58,066 nt of DNA from positions 1 to 58,066 of the forward strand of contig JAOQAD010000034.1 of NCBI GenBank assembly GCA_025963775.1. Reading direction: 5' to 3'. The DNA is from Bacteroidota bacterium (lineage in GTDB: Bacteria; Bacteroidota; Bacteroidia; 2-12-FULL-35-15). Position 1 is the first letter of the stretch. Every line of letters begins with the position of its first letter. Shown piece by piece: positions 34,698 through 45,042 of this stretch. The notes beneath the pieces were generated by a model. That model saw nothing but the letters and a program-made list of their open reading frames with translations. It had not been told where the DNA came from and made no database searches. The position numbers and the translations under genes are program-made.

Positions 34698-37115
34698 ATG
34701 AAATTACAAAAATTAGTTGCCTGTGCCTTACTTACCTGCATGACCACAGCAGGTGCCTTTGCACAAAACCTGAACGTGGTGCTTCGCTCACAATTAGCTT
34801 ATCCTGGCCATACCTGCGCCAACCTTACCGGTTATGTGGATTCCCTCGGAAATGAATATGCCCTTGTAGGTGTTGCCACCGGGATGTCGATCGTGGATGT
34901 GACCAATCCTGCACTGCCCGTGGAAGTGAAAAAGATCCCGAATGTGGATAACCTCTGGAAGGAAATAAAAGTATACGGCAAATATGCGTACGTTACAACC
35001 GAAGGCGGCGGCGGCTTGCAGATCGTGAACCTCAGCAGCCTGCCGGATACGGCAGGAGTTGTTTACCATAACTGGACCGGCGACGGGGCCATTGCCGGAA
35101 CACTGAACACGATCCATGCGTTGCACATCGACGGGCATTTCGCTTACCTGTACGGAAGCAACCTGTTCAACGGCGGCGCTATTGCTGCAGACCTTACCGA
35201 TCCCTGGAACCCGACATACGCCGGAAAATACCAGGTAGGTGTGGGGAACCAGGCTTATGTGCATGACGGGTATGTGCGCAACGACACAATGTATGCAGGG
35301 CACATTTATTCCGGCTATTTTGCCATCGTGGATTTCACCAATAAAGCTGCCCCGGTTGAGATCGCGACGCAGAACACGCCGAACAACTTTACACACAATA
35401 CATGGCTTTCTACAAACAGCAGGATCCTGTTCACAACCGATGAGGTGGATGATTCCTATCTTACCGCCTACGATGTTTCGAACCCGGCCAACATTATCGA
35501 GCTGGACAAGATCCAGTCGAATCCCGGATCACAATCCATCGTTCACAACACACACATTATCCGCGTTGCCGGAAATGATTATGCAGTGACATCCTGGTAC
35601 AAGGATGGATTCACGATCGTGGATGCGGGCCGTCCGACCAACCTCGTACAGGTTGGAAATTACGATACATATGCAGCCAGCGGCGGCGGGTTTGAAGGTA
35701 CCTGGGGAGTTTATCCTTACCTGCCTTCCGGAACTATCATCGCTTCCAACATTGAAGACGGATTGTTCGTGTTCACACCAACCTATGTACGCGCCTGCTA
35801 CCTGGAAGGTACCGTTACCGATTCGCTCACCGGCTTAGCCATTAACGGCGCCACTATCCAAATCCTTTCCACAACGGTAAGCGACAATTCAAATCTTTCC
35901 GGAAGCTATGCAACAGGCATTCCTTCGCCGGGAGGCAGCTACAGTGTTACGTATTCCAAAGCGGGCTATTACCCGAAAACATTAACCGGTGTTTCACTGG
36001 CAGCGGCAGCTGTGACCATCCGCAATGTGGCTTTATCGCCGATCCCTACCTTTACGCTGAGCGGGCAGGTTATTGCATCCGGAACAGGCACTCCAATTCC
36101 AAATGCAAATGTTTCGATCTCGAACAGCAATTTCAATTACCAGGCAACAACAGATGCGTCAGGGAATTTCAGCCTTCCGGGAGTTTATTCAGATACTTAC
36201 GAGATCATTGCAGGGCATTGGGGCTTCATGACCAACTGTGCGCAGAACCAAACTATTCCTTATGGTGCAGGCCCGATGATATTACAGCTTTCACCGGGAT
36301 ATTACGATGATTTCTCCTTTAATTTCGGCTGGACCGTTACCGGCACAGCAGCTACAGGGGCATGGGAAAGGGGCGTTCCGGCCGGGACTGTGAATGCCGG
36401 TGTGGATGCAAACCCGGGAGCGGACGACAGCCTTGATTGCAGCAACAAAGCGTATGTAACAGGAAATGCAGGAGGAGCAGCGGCTTCGGATGATGTGGAC
36501 AACGGTTCCACAACTCTTACTTCGCCCATCTTCGACCTTTCAACATACACCAACCCGTATGTGTATTTTACACGCTGGTTCTACAATGCAGGAGGCACAG
36601 GCGTTCCGAACGATTCATTAACGATCCTCCTGAACAACGGGATCACCAGTGCAGTTGTTGATTTCGCACGATACAACACGGTCAACAACTCTACGTGGGT
36701 GTATAAATCATTCCAGATCTCCAGCTTCATTACGCCGACCGCAACGATGAAAATAATGGTGAGGACGGCTGACAATGCTCCCGGGCACCTCGTGGAAGCA
36801 GGCTTTGACCAGTTCATGATCAGCGAAGGAAATGTGATCGGCATTGCAGAGAATGAAAGCAGCGCCACTTCCATTCATGCGTATCCGAATCCTTTCACAT
36901 CGGAAACAACTGTTTCATACGATGTAAAAGAAAAGCTGTCGGCCAATGCCGAGATCACCGTGAGGGACATTACAGGAAGGGTGATCGAAAGAAGCAGGAT
37001 CGGCCAGCCGAAAGGTTCAGTTACGCTGAGCACGCTGAACTCCGGCATTTATTTCGTAAGCATTACCAATGGAAATGAAACGTATTCACCGGTGAAGATC
37101 GTGAAGATGAAATAA
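34698..37115 (+). CDS. T9SS-secreted LVIVD-repeat / CarboxypepD_reg protein
   Basis: 805 residues with signal peptide (LVACALLTCMTTAGAFAQ). Residues about 25-360 are a propeller of LVIVD-type repeats of the choice-of-anchor B kind (MSIVDVTNPALPVEVKKI; LQIVNLSSL; FTIVDAGRPTNLVQVGNYD). Two CarboxypepD_reg-like sandwiches follow (about 365-445 and 450-530: TFTLSGQVIASGTGTPI), then a jellyroll-like domain (TSPIFDLSTYTNPYVYFTRW). The type A T9SS sorting domain closes it: HAYPNPFTSETTVSYDVKE, then ITGRVI, then GIYFVSITNG. It is exported through the type IX system and attached to the surface or released; ligand unknown. Strong terminator follows. Confidence 0.92.
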   Translation: MKLQKLVACALLTCMTTAGAFAQNLNVVLRSQLAYPGHTCANLTGYVDSLGNEYALVGVATGMSIVDVTNPALPVEVKKIPNVDNLWKEIKVYGKYAYVTTEGGGGLQIVNLSSLPDTAGVVYHNWTGDGAIAGTLNTIHALHIDGHFAYLYGSNLFNGGAIAADLTDPWNPTYAGKYQVGVGNQAYVHDGYVRNDTMYAGHIYSGYFAIVDFTNKAAPVEIATQNTPNNFTHNTWLSTNSRILFTTDEVDDSYLTAYDVSNPANIIELDKIQSNPGSQSIVHNTHIIRVAGNDYAVTSWYKDGFTIVDAGRPTNLVQVGNYDTYAASGGGFEGTWGVYPYLPSGTIIASNIEDGLFVFTPTYVRACYLEGTVTDSLTGLAINGATIQILSTTVSDNSNLSGSYATGIPSPGGSYSVTYSKAGYYPKTLTGVSLAAAAVTIRNVALSPIPTFTLSGQVIASGTGTPIPNANVSISNSNFNYQATTDASGNFSLPGVYSDTYEIIAGHWGFMTNCAQNQTIPYGAGPMILQLSPGYYDDFSFNFGWTVTGTAATGAWERGVPAGTVNAGVDANPGADDSLDCSNKAYVTGNAGGAAASDDVDNGSTTLTSPIFDLSTYTNPYVYFTRWFYNAGGTGVPNDSLTILLNNGITSAVVDFARYNTVNNSTWVYKSFQISSFITPTATMKIMVRTADNAPGHLVEAGFDQFMISEGNVIGIAENESSATSIHAYPNPFTSETTVSYDVKEKLSANAEITVRDITGRVIERSRIGQPKGSVTLSTLNSGIYFVSITNGNETYSPVKIVKMK

Positions 37116-37134
37116 GAAAAAAACAGGATGAGAG

Positions 37135-37167
37135 AAACCGCTTTCCAAATGGAGGGCGGTTTTTTTA
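37135..37167 (+). terminator. Intrinsic terminator
   Basis: AAACCGCTTTCC-AAAT-GGAGGGCGGTTT hairpin followed by TTTT, directly after the T9SS cargo gene. Confidence 0.85.
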
Positions 37168-37171
37168 TGGC

Positions 37172-37885
37172 CTAAAAAGCGTAACCGATATTAATGCCGA
37201 AAACACCATTCAGGTGGGAGTTGTAGAGGGGGCCGAAGTCTTTCGTATCATACGGCAGGATCTTATAGGAAGTGAAGTGATAGTAAACTTTGTTGGACTT
37301 GTAGCCAAGCCCGCCGTAAATATCAAAGGTCACACGGTTTATTTTCCCGGCCTGCACGCCTATGATCCCGTTGATATTGAAATGCCTGAAATCGAAATAA
37401 GCACCCTGGTAATAACGTTTCAATCCTATCGCAACACGCGCATTTGAATACGAGAACATAGGTGCCACATAAAACCCGAAAGGTGCATAATGCCTGCGCC
37501 CGATCCAGTAGAACTTGTGCGCATACTGGATCCGCCAGCCTTCCACTTTGTAAATATCATCGGTGGTAACACCCGCTGCTTTTTCTATGGCATTCAGGAG
37601 AAGGTTGACCCCGAGGTAAGAGATCCCGAGCTGTTCCGATTGCCGTTTTCCGGAGCTGATCTCCATCATAAGGCGGTACTCGGCAGTGAAGGGTGGAAAA
37701 ATAGCGCCGTAGAGCACGGCGGTAGGGCTTGTTTTAATGACAATAGGCGGTACGAACATTTTCTGCTTCAGATCATTCTTCTTTACCGGCTTTTTGTTGA
37801 TGATGGTATCGGTTTCGATGGCAGCAGCACTGAAGCCATAGAGCAGGGCGATCAATAAAATGGAGTATGTGCGTATTTTATTCAT
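37172..37885 (-). CDS. Outer-membrane beta-barrel-like protein
   Basis: 237 residues. Signal peptide (LLIALLYGFSAAAIETD). Alternating strands: SPTAVLYGAIFPPFTAEYRL, YAPFGFYVAPMFSYSNARVA and INRVTFDIYGGLGYKSNKVY, ending FGINIGYAF. The final aromatic residue and length fit a small DUF3575-like barrel. Its ATG lies 3 bp after the tsaD stop, so it is co-transcribed with tsaD; no functional link is evident. Confidence 0.75.
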   Translation of the reverse strand: MNKIRTYSILLIALLYGFSAAAIETDTIINKKPVKKNDLKQKMFVPPIVIKTSPTAVLYGAIFPPFTAEYRLMMEISSGKRQSEQLGISYLGVNLLLNAIEKAAGVTTDDIYKVEGWRIQYAHKFYWIGRRHYAPFGFYVAPMFSYSNARVAIGLKRYYQGAYFDFRHFNINGIIGVQAGKINRVTFDIYGGLGYKSNKVYYHFTSYKILPYDTKDFGPLYNSHLNGVFGINIGYAF

Positions 37886-37888
37886 TCC

Positions 37889-38923
37889 TTAGCGTAGTTC
37901 ATACCTTGCCAAAGGTATTGTTTCCTGCGAAGCAAAATCCTGTTTCAGGAATTTATAATATCCGGTGATCGCGATCATAGCAGCGTTGTCGGTACAGTAT
38001 TCAAACTTCGGGATGAACACTTCCCAGTCCAGTTCCTTCTGCAGCTGCATCAATGTTTCACGCAATCCGCTGTTGGCTGAAACACCGCCTGCGATCGCGA
38101 TCTGCCTGATCCCTGTTTGCTGTGAAGCCTTTTTCAGCTTGTCCATGAGGATGCTGATGATGGTGAACTGGATGGAAGCGCAGATGTCGTCCCTGTGCTT
38201 TTCAACGAAACCGGGATCTTTAGCTGATCCGTTGTTAATGAAATTCATAAAGCCCGTCTTTAACCCGCTGAAGCTGAAGTTCAGCTCCGGGATCTGCGGC
38301 TTTGTGAATTTGAATGCCTTTGGATTGCCGTTCCTTGCATGCTTATCGATCAGCGGCCCGCCGGGATAAGGCAGCCCCATGATCTTTGCGGCTTTGTCGA
38401 ATGCTTCGCCCGCCGCATCATCAATGGTTTCGCCGATTACCTGCATGTCGAAAAAATCCTTCACTACAACGATCTGTGTATGTCCGCCCGAAACAGTGAG
38501 GCATAAAAAAGGAAAGGAAGGATGCTTTGGCGCATCTTCGGGAGTATCAATAAAATGGGCCAGTACATGCCCCTGCATGTGGTTCACTTCAATGAGCGGG
38601 ATGTTGAGCCCCATGGCAAAGGCCTTTGAAAAAGAAGTGCCGACAAGCAGTGAGCCCATCAGTCCGGGCCCCCGCGTAAAGGCAATAGCGCTGATCTCTT
38701 CCTTGCGGATGCCTGCCAGTTTTATGGCCTGGTCCACAACAGGAATGATGTTCTGCTGGTGCGCACGCGATGCAAGCTCAGGCACAACACCTCCGTAAGC
38801 TTTGTGGATGTGCTGGTTCGCGACAATGTTGGCAAGTAATTTGCCCTCACGGATCACAGCAGCAGCGGTGTCGTCGCAGGAGGATTCGATCCCTAAAATG
38901 ATGTTTGTTTTACTCATTATCAT
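37889..38923 (-). CDS. tsaD: tRNA N6-adenosine threonylcarbamoyltransferase
   Basis: 344 residues. Makes t6A37 in ANN-decoding tRNAs with TsaB, TsaC and TsaE. Signatures: ILGIESSCDDTAAAVIREGK at the N-terminus, metal/substrate His in EVNHMQGHVLAHF, LTVSGGHTQIVVV, GEAFDKAAKIMGLPYPGG, AIAGGVSANSGLRE and FEYCTDNAAMIA. ATG 38923; an internal ATG at 38917 is equally possible. The divergent partner is tamB. Confidence 0.97.
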   Translation of the reverse strand: MIMSKTNIILGIESSCDDTAAAVIREGKLLANIVANQHIHKAYGGVVPELASRAHQQNIIPVVDQAIKLAGIRKEEISAIAFTRGPGLMGSLLVGTSFSKAFAMGLNIPLIEVNHMQGHVLAHFIDTPEDAPKHPSFPFLCLTVSGGHTQIVVVKDFFDMQVIGETIDDAAGEAFDKAAKIMGLPYPGGPLIDKHARNGNPKAFKFTKPQIPELNFSFSGLKTGFMNFINNGSAKDPGFVEKHRDDICASIQFTIISILMDKLKKASQQTGIRQIAIAGGVSANSGLRETLMQLQKELDWEVFIPKFEYCTDNAAMIAITGYYKFLKQDFASQETIPLARYELR

Positions 38924-38929
38924 TAACTT

Positions 38930-38952
38930 CGTCCCGCTTGCAGAGCGGGACG
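38930..38952. repeat. Perfect hairpin between tsaD and tamB
   Basis: CGTCCCGC-TTGCAGA-GCGGGACG, 8-bp stem. No T run on either strand, so not a normal terminator. It sits in the short region shared by two divergent genes, exactly where operators or a dispersed repeat would be. Confidence 0.6.
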
Positions 38953-39028
38953 GCTCTTAAAAACCAAAGGTATTAAAAAACTCGCATACATATTATTCCG
39001 TTTTGTTGCTGCACTTGTATTTTTATCG

Positions 39029-42000
39029 GTGCTGCTTTTTTTGCTGATCCAGCTGAAAAGTGTGCAAACCTATGCGGGACATGAAGCTGCCAGCTACCTT
39101 TCCGAAAAGCTGCATACCAGGGTGGAGATCGGGAGCGTTGACATCGAGTTCATCAAAACCCTTGTGCTTACCGATGTGTACATCGAGGACCTTCATAAAG
39201 ATACGCTTCTTTATTCCAAAAAGCTGAAGGTGGATGTGGGGGAATTCAGCCTGAAGGACCATAAGATCTTCATCCGCGACATTGTATTGCTCAATACCAG
39301 CGCTTCGCTCATCAAATACCGGGAGGACGATGACCTGAACCTGCAGTTCATCCTCGATGCCTTTGATGACGGCGACACTACGAAAAGGACAAAGCAAACG
39401 CCCTGGGACATCAGCTTTGGCGAAGTGACCTGTGTGAATACCTTTTTTGCATACCGCAATGAGCATGATACGATGGTTACCACAGGTATTAATTTCATCG
39501 ACCTTGCAGCTTCCAATATCAACGCAAGGTTTACGGATATTAAGATCGAGCAGGATACCATCCGCGGAACGGTGGAATATCTTTCTGCGATCGAAAAGAG
39601 CGGCTTTGTACTGACGAACCTGAGCACGTATGTAAAGGTGAGCCCGGTAGGCGTGAAGCTGGACGAGCTGAAAATAAAAACCCCGGAAAGCAACATTGCA
39701 ACCGACCTTTCATTTAAATACAAGCGCTACCGGGATTTCAACGATTTCATTGATAAAGTAAGGCTGAGCGCCGAGTTCGACCATTCGGAGCTGGAGATGA
39801 ACGACCTTGCATATTTTGCCCCAGGCCTCAAGGGTTTGTATAAACAGATCAGCGTAACAGGGAAAGTAAGCGGTAAGATCAGCGACCTCCGCGGGAAGAA
39901 CATGGACATTTTTCTTGGCGGCAGCACGCATTACATCGGTGATTTCACCTTCACGGGGCTGCCTAACTTTGATGAAACGCTGATCCACCTTAACGTGGAA
40001 AGCCTTACGACCAACTACGCCGATCTCAGGGAATTCCCGCTTCCGCCTTTCGACCAGCATCACAGGATCGATCTTCCAAAGAACATTTCAAAGCTGGGCA
40101 CCATCAATTTCCATGGAACATTTACAGGGCTTTACAACGATTTTTATGCTTATGGCGATTTCTCTTCGGCGCTGGGGAGGCTCTCCACCGATATTTCGGT
40201 GAAGCATGATTACAACAAGGACAAGGAATTTTACAAAGGAAAGCTGCGCTCCACGAGCTTCGACATTGGCAGCTTTTTCGGTTCGCCCCTGCTTGGAAGG
40301 GTAACGGCAAATGTGGAAGTGGACGGCGAAGGATTTACGCTTGAAGAAGTTGCAGCCAAGTTGAGCGGAACGATCAACACAATCTATTTTAATAATTACG
40401 AATACAGCAATGTGGCCATCGAAGGAAATGTGGCGAAAAAAATATTCAAGGGAAAGCTTGCCGTGAAGGATGAGAACATCGATTTCGATTTTATCGGGAA
40501 GGTGGATTTTTCGAACCGGCTGCCGGCGCTGGATTTTATCACCACCGTGAACAAGGCTGATCTGGGTGCACTGCATTTTATAAAAACAGATAAGAAGACC
40601 GATCTCTCCACGCAGGTGATCATCAATGTTACCGGCGATAACATCGATAACCTCATCGGGCAGATCAACTTTGATAATACGGTGTACAGGGAAAACGACC
40701 AGGTGTATAAGATGAGCGTGTTCAACCTGATCTCTTCGGAAGAGAACGGTGTAAAATCGATCAGGCTCTTCTCCGACTTTTGCGATGCGAAAGTGAAGGG
40801 TACGTTCAGGATCCTTGAATTGCCTTATTCCATGCAGAATGTGCTGAGCAATTACCTGCCTTCGTATGTGAGCCGCTCCAAAGGAAAAACGCCGGTGCAG
40901 AATTTTGAATACAGCTTCCTGTTCAAGAAAACAGAAGCCGTCACCCGCCTGTTTGCACCACAGATCAGCATTGCACCGAGAACGATGCTGAAAGGAAATT
41001 ACAATTCCACGCAGAATGATTTTGTGCTCGATGGAAGCTCTTCGAGGCTGGAAGTGTATGGCTATGTGTTCCAGGACTGGAAAGTGCAGTCGGGAACAGC
41101 GAACAAAGAGCTGCAGCTGCAGATGAGCGCCTCGCGGTTTTACCTGACGGACAGCTTGTGGCTGACCGATTTTACATTGCGTTCGGGCTCTCATGCCGAC
41201 AGTGTGAACCTTGCCATGAACTGGGACAACAGGACAAAGACAAGGCTTTACCAGGGCGATATAAAAGCCTTCTTGCATTTCGATCCGAACAACGTGATGC
41301 AGTTCAAGATCCTTCCTTCGCAGTTTGTGATCGCGGATTCACTCTGGGACATCAGCAGGGCCAATGAAGTGATCGTGGACACATCGCACATCACGATCAA
41401 TGAGCTGATGTTTGAACATAACAATCAATCGATCGCGGTGAACGGTGTGATCTCCAATGATAAGAAAGACCAGGTACGGCTCGACCTGAATAATTTTAAC
41501 CTTGCCAACCTCAATGTGCTTACGCGGCCTTCCGGGCTGAAGCTCAGCGGCCACATCACCGGGCAGTCGAGCGTGCAGGACCTTTATCACAACATGGTGT
41601 TCACCAGCAACACCAATTTCAAATCACTGTTTGTGAACGATGAGGAGATCGGTGATGGCGAAGTGGAAAGCGTCTGGGATAAATCGAAGGAAGCGCTTTA
41701 CCTGCATGGCACATTTACATTGGGCATCATCCCGAATATTTTATTCTCCGGTTATTATTACCCGAAAAAAACCGAGGACAATCTCGATATGGAGCTGAAC
41801 CTGCAGGCGATCCAGATGAAAATACTGGAGCCTTACGTGAAGGATTTCTGTTCCGATTTCAAAGGACAGTTCTCGGGGAATGTCACGATAAAAGGCTCTG
41901 TGAAGAAGCCGCTGATCGCAGGTAAGATCAGCGTTAACGCAAAAAAGATCACCGTAACCTATCTCAATACAAGCTATCGCTTTTCACATGACATCATCAT

Positions 42001-43474
42001 CGAGAACAATTCATTCGGCGTGGAAGACCTTGTGCTGTATGATATGAACAACAACAAAGCCTATGTCACCGGGAAAGTGTACCACGATAATTTTAAGGAT
42101 TTCCAGCTCGATTATGACATCCGTACAAACAAGTTCATGTGCCTCAACACTTCGGAGGCCGATAACCAGCTGTATTACGGAAAAGCGTATGTGACCGGGA
42201 TCGTCAATATTTTCGGCTTTATCAAGAACGAGCTGCGCATTGATGCGAGCGTGAAAACAGAGAAGATCACATCAAATGATAAGTCAGATAAGGTTTCCCT
42301 GCTTTCAAAAACAGAGATCACCAAAATTTTCATTCCTCTTTCCGGGCCTTCGGAAGTGAGCGAGAATAATTTCATCACTTTCGTGAAGAAGGACACGAGC
42401 TCGAAAGCGAAGAACAATTACAATGTGAAGCTGGGCGGGCTCACATTGAATTTCGACCTCGAAGTAACGCCTGATGCAGAGGTACAGCTGATCTTCGACC
42501 AGAAGGTCGGCGATGTGATCAAGGCGAGGGGAGATGGCAACATCAAGCTGAAGATCAGCTCCACGGGCGATTTTAAAATGTACGGCGATTACGTGATCGA
42601 GAACGGTGATTATTTATTCACGCTCCAGAACATCATCAACAAGCGCTTTGATATTGAAAAGGGAAGCGTGATCAAATGGAGCGGCGTTCCGTATAAGGCG
42701 GATGTGAACATCAATGCCGTTTACAAGGCGCGGGCATCCTTAAAGCCATTTTTTCCGAGTGATTCATCCAGCACCTACAAGCGCCGTTACCCGGTGGATC
42801 TGAAACTGGCAATGCGGAACGAGCTGTTATCGCCGGAGATCAATTTTGATATCAACATCCCGACCGTGGATGCAGGCGTTCGGCAGCAGGTGATGAGCTA
42901 CATCAATACCGATGCGGAGATGAACCGCCAGGTGTTTTCTTTGTTGATCTTAAACAGCTTTGTAACGCCGCCGCAGCTCACAGGTGCAGGTACCGGGCCG
43001 GATGTGGCTTCGGCAGGATTTGCCAACACGAGCGAATTATTATCGAACCAGCTCAGCAACATGCTCAGCAAGATCAGCAACGATTTTGATATTGGTGTGA
43101 ACTACCGTCCGGGTGATGAGATCAGCAAGGAGGAGCTCGGAGTGGCGCTTTCCACGCAGCTTTTCGACGACCGCCTGAGCATCGATGGAAATCTTGGTGT
43201 GAACAACAACAACCAGAATACGAATAACATTGTGGGCGACGTGAATGTGGATTACAAGATCACGGATGATGGGAAGCTCCGCATCAAAGCCTTTAACAAG
43301 GCGAATGACAATAACCAGATCTATACGTCCGGCCCATACACGCAGGGCGTCGGGATCTTATACAGGGAAGAGTTTGATACGATCGGGCAGCTGTACCAGC
43401 GGTATTTAGGGAATCTCCGCGACAGGAAGAAGAACAAGCAGAAGCCGGAAAATACGGATCCGCTGCCGCAGTAA
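39029..43474 (+). CDS. tamB: TamB-like translocation and assembly module protein (DUF490)
   Basis: At least 1481 residues. It bridges inner and outer membranes and moves phospholipids or helps fold outer-membrane proteins with TamA. N-terminal AsmA-like segment (LHTRVEIGSVDIEFIKTLVL), a very long beta-taco body, and the C-terminal TamB domain (INKRFDIEKGSVIKWSGVPY, VRQQVMSYINTDAEMNRQVF), ending in a charged tail. No good ATG exists: GTG 39029 begins in the middle of the transmembrane helix. The frame is open upstream to 38927, and its basic-plus-hydrophobic N-terminus (IKKLAYILFRFVAALVFLSV) suggests translation starts near an ATT at 38972. I give the GTG as the safe start. Confidence 0.88.
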   Translation: MLLFLLIQLKSVQTYAGHEAASYLSEKLHTRVEIGSVDIEFIKTLVLTDVYIEDLHKDTLLYSKKLKVDVGEFSLKDHKIFIRDIVLLNTSASLIKYREDDDLNLQFILDAFDDGDTTKRTKQTPWDISFGEVTCVNTFFAYRNEHDTMVTTGINFIDLAASNINARFTDIKIEQDTIRGTVEYLSAIEKSGFVLTNLSTYVKVSPVGVKLDELKIKTPESNIATDLSFKYKRYRDFNDFIDKVRLSAEFDHSELEMNDLAYFAPGLKGLYKQISVTGKVSGKISDLRGKNMDIFLGGSTHYIGDFTFTGLPNFDETLIHLNVESLTTNYADLREFPLPPFDQHHRIDLPKNISKLGTINFHGTFTGLYNDFYAYGDFSSALGRLSTDISVKHDYNKDKEFYKGKLRSTSFDIGSFFGSPLLGRVTANVEVDGEGFTLEEVAAKLSGTINTIYFNNYEYSNVAIEGNVAKKIFKGKLAVKDENIDFDFIGKVDFSNRLPALDFITTVNKADLGALHFIKTDKKTDLSTQVIINVTGDNIDNLIGQINFDNTVYRENDQVYKMSVFNLISSEENGVKSIRLFSDFCDAKVKGTFRILELPYSMQNVLSNYLPSYVSRSKGKTPVQNFEYSFLFKKTEAVTRLFAPQISIAPRTMLKGNYNSTQNDFVLDGSSSRLEVYGYVFQDWKVQSGTANKELQLQMSASRFYLTDSLWLTDFTLRSGSHADSVNLAMNWDNRTKTRLYQGDIKAFLHFDPNNVMQFKILPSQFVIADSLWDISRANEVIVDTSHITINELMFEHNNQSIAVNGVISNDKKDQVRLDLNNFNLANLNVLTRPSGLKLSGHITGQSSVQDLYHNMVFTSNTNFKSLFVNDEEIGDGEVESVWDKSKEALYLHGTFTLGIIPNILFSGYYYPKKTEDNLDMELNLQAIQMKILEPYVKDFCSDFKGQFSGNVTIKGSVKKPLIAGKISVNAKKITVTYLNTSYRFSHDIIIENNSFGVEDLVLYDMNNNKAYVTGKVYHDNFKDFQLDYDIRTNKFMCLNTSEADNQLYYGKAYVTGIVNIFGFIKNELRIDASVKTEKITSNDKSDKVSLLSKTEITKIFIPLSGPSEVSENNFITFVKKDTSSKAKNNYNVKLGGLTLNFDLEVTPDAEVQLIFDQKVGDVIKARGDGNIKLKISSTGDFKMYGDYVIENGDYLFTLQNIINKRFDIEKGSVIKWSGVPYKADVNINAVYKARASLKPFFPSDSSSTYKRRYPVDLKLAMRNELLSPEINFDINIPTVDAGVRQQVMSYINTDAEMNRQVFSLLILNSFVTPPQLTGAGTGPDVASAGFANTSELLSNQLSNMLSKISNDFDIGVNYRPGDEISKEELGVALSTQLFDDRLSIDGNLGVNNNNQNTNNIVGDVNVDYKITDDGKLRIKAFNKANDNNQIYTSGPYTQGVGILYREEFDTIGQLYQRYLGNLRDRKKNKQKPENTDPLPQ

Positions 43475-43749
43475 GTGAATTGGAGAGTTGGAGAATTTTA
43501 GAATTGGAGAGTTTTAAAATTGCCCGCAATGATCGTCATACCGTGCTGCGACACGGTATCTCTACGCGATGCTGAGGTTTGCAGGATTCCAGCTTGTCAT
43601 GCTGAGGCAGGAAACATCTTCATCATGTTACCAGAATTTCAGTGAAAAATATAAAGATCCTTCGGCTTCATTTCATTTCGCTCAGGATGACATCCTGCTA
43701 CTAAGAAACACATTGCGCCTCCAACCTCCCAACTCCAACCTCCCACCTT
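43475..43749. repeat. Intergenic palindromic repeat block
   Basis: No credible gene. GTCATACCGTGCTGCGACACG contains the perfect hairpin ATACCGTG-CTGCGA-CACGGTAT (43538-43559). The unit 43535-43691 runs from GTCAT to ATGAC, like the other palindromes in this window. Two GGAGAGTTGGAG-type tracts precede it and two CCAACCTCCCA tracts follow; these ends are complementary in part, so the whole region can fold back. Confidence 0.6.
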
Positions 43750-44964
43750 CTACTTATCCAGTTTCAGCGAATGCCCCAGCTTATCCCTTTTGGTTTGCAA
43801 ATAAAATTTATTGTGCTCGTTTGATTCGATCTCGATCGCAACATTATCAACGATCTCTAATCCGTAACCGATAAGTCCGGCGCGTTTCTTCGGATTGTTG
43901 CTCATCAGCTTTATTTTGGTGATCCCGAGGTCTCTTATTATCTGTGCCCCAACTCCGTAGTCGCGCTCATCGGGCTTAAATCCTAATTCTTCGTTGGCTT
44001 CCACGGTATCGCGGCCTTCTTCCTGCAGCTTGTAGGCTTTCAGCTTGTTGAGCAGCCCGATGCCACGGCCTTCCTGGTTCATGTACACAATTACGCCTTT
44101 GCCTTCTTTCTCGATCATCTCCATCGATTTTTGCAATTGAGGCCCGCAATCGCAGCGGCAGGAGCCAAAAATATCGCCGGTAAGGCAGGAAGAGTGAACG
44201 CGGACAAGCACAGGCTCATCCTTTTTCCATGTCCCTTTTATGAGTGCAAGATGTTCCTGGTCGTTGGTGGTCTGGCGATAAGCCACCAGTTCGAAATTTC
44301 CCCATTTGGTAGGCATTTTTACCTGTACGTCTTTGATGACGATGGTTTCGTTCTTCACGCGGTAAGCGATCAGGTCTTCAATGGAAATAATTTTGAGCTT
44401 ATGTTTTTTGGCGATCTCCACCAGTTGGGGCAGGCGGGCCATTGTGCCGTCCTCGTTCATGATCTCCACGAGGGCGCCTGCAGGCTCAAACCCGGCCAGG
44501 CGAGCAAGGTCGATCGTGGCTTCGGTATGCCCGGCCCTGCGGAGAACACCGCCATTTTTAGCTTTTAAAGGGAAAATATGCCCGGGCTTGCCGAACTCTT
44601 CCGGTTTAATGGAAGGATTGATGAGCGCCTGTACGGTTTTGGAACGGTCGGAAGCAGAGATGCCAGTGGTGCAGCCGTAGCCGAGCAGGTCGACAGAAAC
44701 GGTAAATGCAGTGCTGTGCTCAGCGGTATTGTTGCTGACCATCATTTCGAGGCCGAGCTCTGCGCAGCGCTCTTCGGTGATAGCAGCGCAGATAAGGCCG
44801 CGGCCGTGTGTTGCCATGAAGTTGATCACTTCAGGTGTAACATTACGGGCAGCGGTAAGGAAGTCGCCTTCATTCTCACGTCCTTCATCATCCACCACAA
44901 TGATCACTTTTCCCGCTTTCAGGTCGGCAATGGCTTCTTCAATTGTATTCAGTACAGATCGCAT
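43750..44964 (-). CDS. ribBA: Bifunctional DHBP synthase / GTP cyclohydrolase II
   Basis: 404 residues. N half (1-205): 3,4-dihydroxy-2-butanone-4-phosphate synthase with the acidic loop [16 protein letters not shown] and [17 protein letters not shown] half (206-404): GTP cyclohydrolase II with the zinc ligands in [20 protein letters not shown], nucleotide loop [16 protein letters not shown] and the [14 protein letters not shown] segment. These are the two entry reactions of riboflavin synthesis. Monocistronic here; no FMN riboswitch is visible in the 78 bp upstream. Confidence 0.97.
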   Translation of the reverse strand: MRSVLNTIEEAIADLKAGKVIIVVDDEGRENEGDFLTAARNVTPEVINFMATHGRGLICAAITEERCAELGLEMMVSNNTAEHSTAFTVSVDLLGYGCTTGISASDRSKTVQALINPSIKPEEFGKPGHIFPLKAKNGGVLRRAGHTEATIDLARLAGFEPAGALVEIMNEDGTMARLPQLVEIAKKHKLKIISIEDLIAYRVKNETIVIKDVQVKMPTKWGNFELVAYRQTTNDQEHLALIKGTWKKDEPVLVRVHSSCLTGDIFGSCRCDCGPQLQKSMEMIEKEGKGVIVYMNQEGRGIGLLNKLKAYKLQEEGRDTVEANEELGFKPDERDYGVGAQIIRDLGITKIKLMSNNPKKRAGLIGYGLEIVDNVAIEIESNEHNKFYLQTKRDKLGHSLKLDK

Positions 44965-45042
44965 TTTATTGGATTTTGATTGTACAAAGATAACAATTTT
45001 GCCGTGGAGATGTTCAGAACGCGGCCCTCAAATGTCTTGTTT

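Noticed and set aside
40088..41278. Long antisense frame (396 codons) inside tamB
   Set aside because: Shadow of the TamB reading frame; no protein-like motif, opposite strand to a strong gene.
43569..43874. Plus-strand 101-codon frame
   Set aside because: Inside the palindromic repeat and overlapping ribBA antisense.
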